Below are positions 9,236-15,233 of a DNA stretch of 64,000 bases, in pieces. The notes under the pieces were generated by a model that was not told the origin of the DNA, searched no databases, and worked only from the letters and a program-made list of their open reading frames with translations. The position numbers and the translations under genes were made by a program. The stretch comes from Nostoc sp. CHAB 5824. Lineage in GTDB: Bacteria; Cyanobacteriota; Cyanobacteriia; Cyanobacteriales; Nostocaceae. The stretch covers positions 1-64,000 of the forward strand of contig NZ_JAIVFT010000013.1 in assembly GCF_020829665.1 (NCBI RefSeq). Direction: 5' to 3'. Every line of letters starts with the position of its first letter. The stretch's first letter is position 1.

Positions 9236-10708
9236 TTATTTCTGAACCAAGCGTTCAGAAACTTTCGGTTTTGGCTCGTCGTCTAAAACTCCTTTATCGA
9301 ATAAGAGGTTAAGAGTACTATATGTATGAGTGGGTGAAATGCCATAGAGGTCGAACAAAGAAGCAATCTCTTCAGCAGTTTTGTCACCCTTGTGTATAAT
9401 CTGACCTAGCTCCCTTAGATAGAGATCATTGTGAAACTTAAAAGTCTTAAATTTGGTTGAGAGTTGGAAGCCATCAGGAAGGCTCTTGTATTCTATGTCA
9501 CGAGGAAAACTGATTAAATCGCCAGGTCTAATGGTGAGAGTCATATTATTGCCGATCATCTTTTTAAGGAGAATTTCTAGATCATCGGCATTGGAGAAAG
9601 TTCCTTCGTCATAAATTATGTAGCCTAAAGGCCAACGGTCATCTGCATTACAGGGGCTAATAAGTTTAACACTCCGGTCAACCATGTTGAACAAAAATCC
9701 TGTTACACAGGCTATAGTCCCTTGCTCAGGGAGGTTGTTATTATTCTCTCCATTCTTCTGATTTCGCTCTCGTGCCCTTCCAGCATTCGCTTTTATAGTG
9801 TTAGCCTCGTCATTTTGTAGTTCTAATTTAACGAAGGCTAACTCCTCGGCGCTGAATTCTTCATGTACTTTATTAAGCATTTTTAGAGAGAGAATGGAAA
9901 AACGATTAAGCTGGCATCCCTTCTGCCTTGATAATTTTAAAAGCGAACGGGTGCGATCTGGATCTTTCAAAGGTTGAGCGGTAGTGGTTTGGGGAAACAC
10001 TCCTAAGACTGAGTGAAAATCATTGGAGAATTTCTCGTAGTCTAGGTTGTCAAGAGGATCTGTTGCCCAGTAGCAACAGCCTGTACTTGCAGCAGGGCCG
10101 AGTATTTGTTTGATTAACTCAAGAACATCACGCCACAACTTTGCATTTTCTTGGTTATAGGTGAAAATATTACTTAGTCGAGGAGCAGAAACGGCACAAA
10201 ATGAGCATTGGATAGAGCATCCCTTACTCAGTTCAAAGCAAACAGGAGCATGTATAAGTGCATCTTGTAACCACTTTTTAAACTGCCTCGTAGTACGAGC
10301 AATCTGCCTCTCGCGCCAAGCTTTAAATCTTGGCTCGTTTATAGAAGCAGCAAACTTCATAGCTGTATCTGTTCTATTTTTATCAAAAAATTTCTGCCAT
10401 AACTTCAACGATTTAGGAATTGTATTGCCTTTCTCACTGTGTTCAAAAAAATTTATATCCAATAGTTGTCTAATTTCTTCAGGATCTACTTTTAGACCAT
10501 AACTAAAAATAGCCTTACAAGGTTCTGTATATACCTGATTTCGGAAATCTGGATCTGCTGTCCATCTTTCCATAAAACGTTTGATGTGGCTGCTTTGAAC
10601 TGTTTCATAATTATCGGAATTTTCCAAGTTCAATAACTTGTCGTTGCAGTCATGTGTGATTACCTTACTTGAAAAGTCTATGCTATTCTTTTGAGTTTGA
10701 TTAAACAT
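9236..10708 (-). CDS. PoyD-type radical SAM peptide epimerase
   Basis: This 490-aa enzyme carries the radical SAM cluster motif CxxxCxxC at Cys164, Cys168 and Cys171 within ELSKGCSIQCSFCAVSAP. That context is typical of the RiPP-maturation amino-acid epimerases (PoyD family), which turn L- into D-residues in NHLP-leader peptides. The N-terminal ~100 residues (FMERWTADPDFRNQVY...) resemble the leader-like helical region of that family. The C-terminal ~100 residues lack obvious extra Cys clusters. It follows the NHLP precursor gene (261 bp away, same strand), with two hairpins in between. The substrate is therefore most probably the 9-residue core of that precursor. The sequence does not show which residues are epimerised. 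Confidence 0.88.
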   Translation of the reverse strand: MFNQTQKNSIDFSSKVITHDCNDKLLNLENSDNYETVQSSHIKRFMERWTADPDFRNQVYTEPCKAIFSYGLKVDPEEIRQLLDINFFEHSEKGNTIPKSLKLWQKFFDKNRTDTAMKFAASINEPRFKAWRERQIARTTRQFKKWLQDALIHAPVCFELSKGCSIQCSFCAVSAPRLSNIFTYNQENAKLWRDVLELIKQILGPAASTGCCYWATDPLDNLDYEKFSNDFHSVLGVFPQTTTAQPLKDPDRTRSLLKLSRQKGCQLNRFSILSLKMLNKVHEEFSAEELAFVKLELQNDEANTIKANAGRARERNQKNGENNNNLPEQGTIACVTGFLFNMVDRSVKLISPCNADDRWPLGYIIYDEGTFSNADDLEILLKKMIGNNMTLTIRPGDLISFPRDIEYKSLPDGFQLSTKFKTFKFHNDLYLRELGQIIHKGDKTAEEIASLFDLYGISPTHTYSTLNLLFDKGVLDDEPKPKVSERLVQK

Positions 10709-10827
10709 ATAAAACTCCTATTATAAGGCAAAAGTTAAGGATTCAGGTGTATAGAGAAAACTAAATAAATACGTGATTGAATGCATTAATTTTTCAGCAA
10801 AATGCAAGCTGATGATTGGTAATAAAA

Positions 10828-10868
10828 ATCGGCGGTAGCAAAAAAGTTGTTTAGCAATAACCGCCGAT
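10828..10868 (-). terminator. GC-rich hairpin between precursor and epimerase genes
   Basis: ATCGGCGGT (10828-10836) pairs with ACCGCCGAT (10860-10868) around a 23-nt A-rich loop. On the transcribed minus strand an A/T-rich tract follows. It may be a partial terminator that keeps precursor mRNA in excess over maturase mRNA. Confidence 0.5.
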
Positions 10869-10892
10869 GCACCTCAATCTACAGCCTTTAGT

Positions 10893-10920
10893 AATTCGTC
10901 AAATAATTATTTGGCGAATT
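10893..10920 (-). terminator. AT-rich hairpin just after the precursor stop
   Basis: AATTCGTCAAATA and TATTTGGCGAATT form a nearly continuous stem with one G-T pair, about 50 nt downstream of the precursor stop codon. Termination or mRNA 3'-end protection are both possible. Confidence 0.45.
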
Positions 10921-10969
10921 AATTTGATCGTAATAATTTCCGAAATTACTAGAAAGAGAGTATGGAAGT

Positions 10970-11266
10970 TTAATCTCCACAAATGAGAATACACCATCTC
11001 CCACCTGCTACAGATTCTAGAGCTTCCTCAGAAAGTTCTTCAGACACTTCTGGCTTTTTAGGAAGAACTAGATAGATAGTATTTGAATTTTCCTCCAGCA
11101 CTTTAATTTCTACACTATCAGGAATTGTTTGCTCTAACTCTTTTCCGTAAACTGCTTTTGGATTGGCGAGCAATTCTTGTTTAAAAACTTCATTTTGCCA
11201 AGTTTTAGCAATCAGGTTGGATTCAAACTCATGTCTGCTTTGAAATTGAGATGTTTGGTTAGACAT
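10970..11266 (-). CDS. NHLP-leader RiPP precursor with 9-residue core
   Basis: This 98-aa precursor has a nitrile-hydratase-like leader (about residues 12-70: EFESNLIAKTWQNEVFKQEL, then NPKAVYGKEL and the IKVLEENSNTIYLVLP strand region). An acidic linker ends in ESVAGG, with Gly-Gly at 88-89. The predicted core is RWCILICGD (90-98), which has two Cys, one Trp and aliphatics and is very short for the family. The C39 exporter should cleave after Gly89, and the adjacent PoyD-type enzyme should act on the core. A disulfide between Cys92 and Cys96 is possible. A strong Shine-Dalgarno GGAGG lies 8 nt before the ATG. Calling this a nitrile hydratase subunit would be wrong: it is far too short and ends in GG plus core. 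Confidence 0.9.
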   Translation of the reverse strand: MSNQTSQFQSRHEFESNLIAKTWQNEVFKQELLANPKAVYGKELEQTIPDSVEIKVLEENSNTIYLVLPKKPEVSEELSEEALESVAGGRWCILICGD

Positions 11267-11286
11267 TTGAACTTCCTCCAGTTCAA
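11267..11286 (-). promoter_or_regulatory. Shine-Dalgarno in a perfect hairpin loop
   Basis: Read on the minus strand, TTGAACT-GGAGGA-AGTTCAA directly abuts the precursor ATG. The ribosome binding site is the six-base loop of a perfect 7-bp stem. This may tune translation of the precursor, but no experimental support can be inferred from sequence. Confidence 0.55.
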
Positions 11287-11426
11287 GGTTTATACTTAAT
11301 AGAGTATCAAGCTATTAATATGAAAAAAATGCACAATTTTTAGGTAGCGACTCACATTGTTTTAGTATAGTTACTAATTACATTTAGCTTTTTATATATA
11401 TCGAATTCTTACATATAAATGCAAAA

Positions 11427-11453
11427 CTGAGCGTTGTATTTAACAACGCTCAG
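11427..11453 (-). terminator. Rho-independent terminator upstream of NHLP precursor
   Basis: CTGAGCGTTG and CAACGCTCAG form a perfect 10-bp stem with a 7-nt loop, followed on the minus strand by TTTTGC. It would end transcription of the cyclic-nucleotide-binding gene and its remnant, so the NHLP precursor probably has its own promoter in 11287-11426. Confidence 0.7.
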
Positions 11454-11518
11454 AGGAGGTGTAGCTATTTCAAAAGCAAGCTACAGTGTTATATATATAG
11501 ATAATATAGATACATTTC

Positions 11519-11755
11519 TTAAGCGTCCCAGCATCCAATCGAATATTTTATTGCCAGTGCAATTTTGTCTAAAGTATTGATGTTTAGTTCTTTCTCACAT
11601 TCAATATTTTCAGCTAACAGGAAACCTTTGTTATAAACCCGCCTACCATAATCAAGGCGGCTGTGTAGTCCTTGCAATCTACTGAAAAGTAAAGTAGCGA
11701 TCGCGCTTGGTAAAAACGAGAGGCAAATCCTACATCCTGCTGTAACTTTAGCCAT
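11519..11755 (-). pseudogene. Decayed tandem copy of the cyclic-nucleotide-binding gene 3' end
   Basis: The 78-codon open frame reads LFSRLQGLHSRLDYGRRVYNKG, which matches the end of the preceding 364-aa protein (SSRLQGLHSRLGYGRRVYTKG). Shifting frame at both ends restores more of the parent. Upstream, KLQQDVGFASRFY is in the +1 frame; downstream, FDWMLGRL is recovered instead of YSIGCWDA. It is therefore a tandem duplication of about 240 bp with at least two frameshifts, starting immediately at the parent stop codon. A functional short protein is unlikely. Confidence 0.8.
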
Positions 11756-12850
11756 TCAACTTACTTTTAACCTCTCTAACATCCAATCAAACCTTTTACC
11801 TGCGATCGCTACACCATCTAAAACGCTATAATTCAACTCATCGTCATATTCCGTATTTTCAGCTAACGGCAAACCTTTGGTATAAACCCGTCTGCCATAA
11901 CCGAGGCGGCTGTGTAGCCCTTGCAATCTGCTAGAAAGTAAAGTAGCGATCGCACGATAAAAACGAGATGCAAATCCTACATCCTGCTGTAATTTTACTG
12001 CCAATTGCTGTCGGGAAATCAAAAGAAAAATTGAGTCCTCAATCGTCTTAACAGTTGCAGAGGGTAAACGACCATCCATGAAGGGTGTTTCTCCTATAAT
12101 TTCACCTTTTGATAATCTTGCTATTTCTCTATCGGAAATTTCACTACCCTCTATTGCAGCAAAAGCACGAGTCAATGGATTACGTTCATCTTCAGCAATA
12201 GACATCGACATTGTTCCATTTATAAGAATATACAACGCATCTACAGGGCCTCTTTCATGGATGAGTACAGTATTAGCAGGAATTTTTTGCACTTTCCCAC
12301 AGGCCATCATCCAATCGATGTCGCTATCATGCAATTCTCCTAACACAAACAGCACATCTCTTAACGGCTGACCTTGTGCTAAATTGCTACGACCAATCTG
12401 ATTTATAATACTTTCTAGCCTATCTGCTAGCATAATTGCGATCGCTCGATAAAAGCGTGAAGCAAAACCCACGTCCTGCTGCAATTTTGCTGTCAATTCC
12501 AACTGGGGAATCGACATTACTAACGACTTTTCTACAGCCTTAACAGTAGTATTTGTTAAGTACGTACTTACAAAGGGAACTTCTCCCACAACCTCACCAC
12601 TAGATAATCTCGCAATCTCTTGACTTGTACTTTCAACACCTTCGATGGCTGCAAAAGCACGACTCAGAGGATTGTTGTCAGGTTGAGAGATGCTAACTGT
12701 TAAGATCCCTTCTAAGAGAATATGTAGGCAATCAGCAGTTTTTCCTGCTTCAATGAGTACAGTGCCAGGAGCTATTTCTCTTTGATAACCTTTAGCAATC
12801 ATCCAATTAATGTCACTGTTTGCCAATTCTTTCAGTAAAACTTCTCTCAT
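11756..12850 (-). CDS. Double cyclic-nucleotide-binding bacteriocin-transport-associated protein
   Basis: This 364-aa protein has two tandem cNMP-binding-like domains (about residues 15-155 and 180-320). Each has GxVLIEAGKxADxLxILLEG-type strands and ends in the same helix, KLQQDVGFASRFYRAIA. There is no DNA-binding HTH, so it is not a CRP-type transcription factor. The architecture and context fit the 'bacteriocin-type transport-associated protein' family that accompanies NHLM exporters. The canonical cAMP-binding phosphate cassette is weak, so ligand binding is uncertain. Its job is unknown; regulation or assembly of the exporter is inference. Directly downstream lies a decayed copy of its own 3' end. 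Confidence 0.82.
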   Translation of the reverse strand: MREVLLKELANSDINWMIAKGYQREIAPGTVLIEAGKTADCLHILLEGILTVSISQPDNNPLSRAFAAIEGVESTSQEIARLSSGEVVGEVPFVSTYLTNTTVKAVEKSLVMSIPQLELTAKLQQDVGFASRFYRAIAIMLADRLESIINQIGRSNLAQGQPLRDVLFVLGELHDSDIDWMMACGKVQKIPANTVLIHERGPVDALYILINGTMSMSIAEDERNPLTRAFAAIEGSEISDREIARLSKGEIIGETPFMDGRLPSATVKTIEDSIFLLISRQQLAVKLQQDVGFASRFYRAIATLLSSRLQGLHSRLGYGRRVYTKGLPLAENTEYDDELNYSVLDGVAIAGKRFDWMLERLKVS

Positions 12851-12939
12851 AAGTGAATTACCCGATGTTTTGTTAAGGATAAGAAAAACGCAGACATGCA
12901 GCGCTGTATCATCGTTGGGAAAGGCTCTCCCACACAGAC

Positions 12940-14106
12940 CTATACGGGAAGGGTTGTTAGTAAATTGTTGAAAGTTTTTTGAATGCGCGAGGTGGCTTCT
13001 GGGGCAGCTAATTCCTCTAATGTTAGATAAGACAGTGCAACTAATATCTGGGCTTGGTTATTGATAACCGTTTCACTTGTATATTCAGTATGAAAGCGCT
13101 GCAAATTTTCAGCGGCTGCCTTCACTAACGCCTGTAAAATCTGAAATGCCCCATCAGAAAGTGGAGGTTGACCCCGGTAGTTTTGCAGTCTGCCTCCTTC
13201 TCGGTAATTGGGAAAAGACTCCAACCCCAGAAAGCGCAAGAACCAATCGGCAGGGTAATATCCTGTAGCGGCTACAATGCCACTGTAGTCAGCAATTAGC
13301 TCGTCGAATATATTGTTTCGCATTGAGCCAAACAAGCGACGTGTGAAGTAGTGAGTACATTCATGTTCCAGCCGAATTATCAGAGACAGGCATTGCCACT
13401 GAGATTCCTCAAGCCCCAAGTTGCTCGGAGAAACGTTGCTATAGAACCCGTCACTCAAAATAATGAATGTATCCTGATAAAGCTGTTTTTGCGGTATTAA
13501 CCGTTGAAACTCTTTTGTCCAGCTAGTTTCAGAGCAATTACCAGGATTTAGAGTTTCCCATTGTCGGCGATACTGGCGAATTCTGTCCCAGTTGTTAAAC
13601 CCGCTGACTATACAGGCTCCCATAGACGCAGGGATTGACTGGGGTTCGTTTCGTTTTGTTAAGGCTTGTACTAGAGAGACAAAATCCTCTCTGTTTCTAA
13701 CTAACAACACTGGGATAGTTCCAGCTAAACTTTGATGTAGTATTAATTGGAGTTGCTGAGGTTGTTGCAAGATTAAACCAGTCGCCTCTGCCATGCCATC
13801 TACTGCGACACCCTTACGAGTGGCAGTTCGATACGCTTGTGTCTGGCTTATCCCCTCTTGAATGGGAAATCTTAACTGCACTAAGCGCTCCTTAAGTACC
13901 TCAAACGCTCCTATAACTTTTGCTGCAACCGCGTATTCTTCCCAAGTAGCTACATGGGGTTCAGGATTTAAGGGAAACTTGACGGAATCAATTAGGTTGT
14001 TGCGCTCAAAAACGTTTTGGTTGTATACCAATAGTTCCTCCGCTTGAGCAGCAGTTGCTCCAAAATCAGTCAGAACATCAGTACGAAATGATTGTTGGTC
14101 AATCAT
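12940..14106 (-). CDS. Putative HExxH/ExxxD metallopeptidase in RiPP cluster
   Basis: This protein is about 388 aa from the ATG at 14106, which has GAGG six bases upstream; another ATG lies at 14118. I do not recognise a named family. The key feature is RLEHECTHYFTRR, an HExxH zinc motif at about His248-His252. It is followed 16 residues later by FDELIADYSG, where Glu269 and Asp273 fit the gluzincin ExxxD third-ligand pattern. The chain has no signal peptide and no membrane helix, so it should be cytoplasmic. It lies between the ATPase and cyclic-nucleotide genes, same strand. Possible jobs are trimming of the precursor, degradation of leaders, or self-protection. Alternatively the motif may be structural only; a structure prediction would be informative. 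Confidence 0.55.
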   Translation of the reverse strand: MIDQQSFRTDVLTDFGATAAQAEELLVYNQNVFERNNLIDSVKFPLNPEPHVATWEEYAVAAKVIGAFEVLKERLVQLRFPIQEGISQTQAYRTATRKGVAVDGMAEATGLILQQPQQLQLILHQSLAGTIPVLLVRNREDFVSLVQALTKRNEPQSIPASMGACIVSGFNNWDRIRQYRRQWETLNPGNCSETSWTKEFQRLIPQKQLYQDTFIILSDGFYSNVSPSNLGLEESQWQCLSLIIRLEHECTHYFTRRLFGSMRNNIFDELIADYSGIVAATGYYPADWFLRFLGLESFPNYREGGRLQNYRGQPPLSDGAFQILQALVKAAAENLQRFHTEYTSETVINNQAQILVALSYLTLEELAAPEATSRIQKTFNNLLTTLPV

Positions 14107-14220
14107 AGTAAGCCTCATTTTGGAAAAAGGGAGCAGAGGAGCAGGGGCAGATGATTGGTGTCAATTTAACCTTAAGTCTGACTTTTCACGGTATCTGGAA
14201 AACCTCACTTCTATTTCTCT

Positions 14221-14300
14221 CTCCTAAAAGGAGAGAGACTTTGAATTTTCTCCCTTAAAGCATTGGGAAAGGGGTTAGAGGTTAGGTTTTTCGTGGGTTT
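14221..14300. repeat. Dispersed CTAACCCC/GGAGAGAG repeat
   Basis: The segment reads CTCCTAAAAGGAGAGAG ... GGGGTTAGAGGTTAGG on the plus strand. Its reverse complement matches the repeat lying in frame inside the DUF928 gene at 27432-27557. A nearby AGACGCGATTAATCGC palindrome (about 14336) is related to the palindromes at 56508 and 56543. Confidence 0.7.
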
Positions 14301-14357
14301 TTCCACATGACTCGAAAGTCAGATAAACTCCTAACAGACGCGATTAATCGCTCCTAA

Positions 14358-15146
14358 TTAACGACTAACAACTAAACCTGTAATCTTATCCGCAATCCCT
14401 TTAATTGCCTGACTGATGGGATGCCCAGAGTAGTGCAGACTGAAAATACCTTTGCTAGCTAATTGCACCATGTCTTCTGAAAGGGGCAAAATTCCAGCCA
14501 CCGGAACGCTGTAAATTTTCTCTACTTGTTCTTGCAAGTCTGCAAAATCCAAGGATGGTAACGCTTTATTAATTACCATCAGCATTTTTGGCACTTTCAG
14601 CTTGCGAGCTACATCCACTGTCACAGCAGTACCTTGGAAGTCTTGATTATCTGGACGTAGGATAATTATTAGAATATTAGAGATACCGATGGAAAGTAAG
14701 GTTTCTTCATTCAGTCCAGGGTGAGTATCAATTAACAGATAGTCCAGCTTCAAAGTCCGAATGAGTTCCTGAAAACCATCGTTGAGTCGGACTACATCAT
14801 ACCCCTCACGTAGAACCCTGGCAATTTCACCCGCCTTAATACTAGAAGGAATCAAGTAAAGACTTCCCAAAACTTTTGTTGTATGCTTCTGTTCTGCAAT
14901 TAGAGCATGAGTAACATCATAGGCAGCGTCTTGAATATTACAGCGTCCCCACAAGTAATCGTTGAGGGTATATACCATTTTGTTCTCATCAAGGCCAAAA
15001 ATTACATGAATTCCTGGTGATTGGATGTCGGTATCAATAATACCTACACGTTGCCCTTGAAGTGTCATAGTTGATGCTATGTTGGCAATCAAGTTTGATT
15101 TACCAGTGCCGCCACGGAATGAGTGAACTGAAATAATTTGTGCCAT
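14358..15146 (-). CDS. MinD/ParA-like P-loop ATPase
   Basis: This 262-aa SIMIBI-class ATPase has a deviant Walker A FRGGTGKSN (residues 10-18) with the signature Lys replaced by Arg at its first position. Switch-type DTDIQSPG (about 38-45) and YLLIDTHPGL (about 135) are also present. Such proteins act as membrane- or surface-associated spatial or regulatory ATPases. It sits between the putative metallopeptidase and permease genes on the same strand. It may position or energise something in the peptide island; that is inference. A ParB partner is not present, so plasmid or chromosome segregation is unlikely. The upstream spacer carries heptamer repeats. Confidence 0.8.
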   Translation of the reverse strand: MAQIISVHSFRGGTGKSNLIANIASTMTLQGQRVGIIDTDIQSPGIHVIFGLDENKMVYTLNDYLWGRCNIQDAAYDVTHALIAEQKHTTKVLGSLYLIPSSIKAGEIARVLREGYDVVRLNDGFQELIRTLKLDYLLIDTHPGLNEETLLSIGISNILIIILRPDNQDFQGTAVTVDVARKLKVPKMLMVINKALPSLDFADLQEQVEKIYSVPVAGILPLSEDMVQLASKGIFSLHYSGHPISQAIKGIADKITGLVVSR

Positions 15147-15158
15147 ATATTACCTCTT

Positions 15159-15193
15159 AGTCATTGGTCATTGGTCATTTGTCATTGGGCATT
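15159..15193. repeat. Heptanucleotide TCATTGG/TCATTTG tandem repeat
   Basis: A short run of seven-base units (TCATTGG, TCATTTG) sits between the permease and ATPase genes. This is the short tandemly repeated repetitive (STRR) type common in heterocystous cyanobacteria. Confidence 0.8.
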
Positions 15194-15233
15194 AAATAAG
15201 AAGTCAGTTATTCTTATCCTGTCTTTTTGATTC

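Noticed and set aside
10970..11266. Nitrile hydratase alpha-subunit fragment
   Set aside because: The similarity is confined to the leader fold; length, Gly-Gly and neighbouring exporter/epimerase genes mark it as an NHLP precursor.
11756..12850. CRP-type transcription factor
   Set aside because: Two cNMP-like domains but no helix-turn-helix domain.
14358..15146. Plasmid partition ParA
   Set aside because: No ParB or centromere-like repeats nearby and the context is a chromosomal RiPP island.
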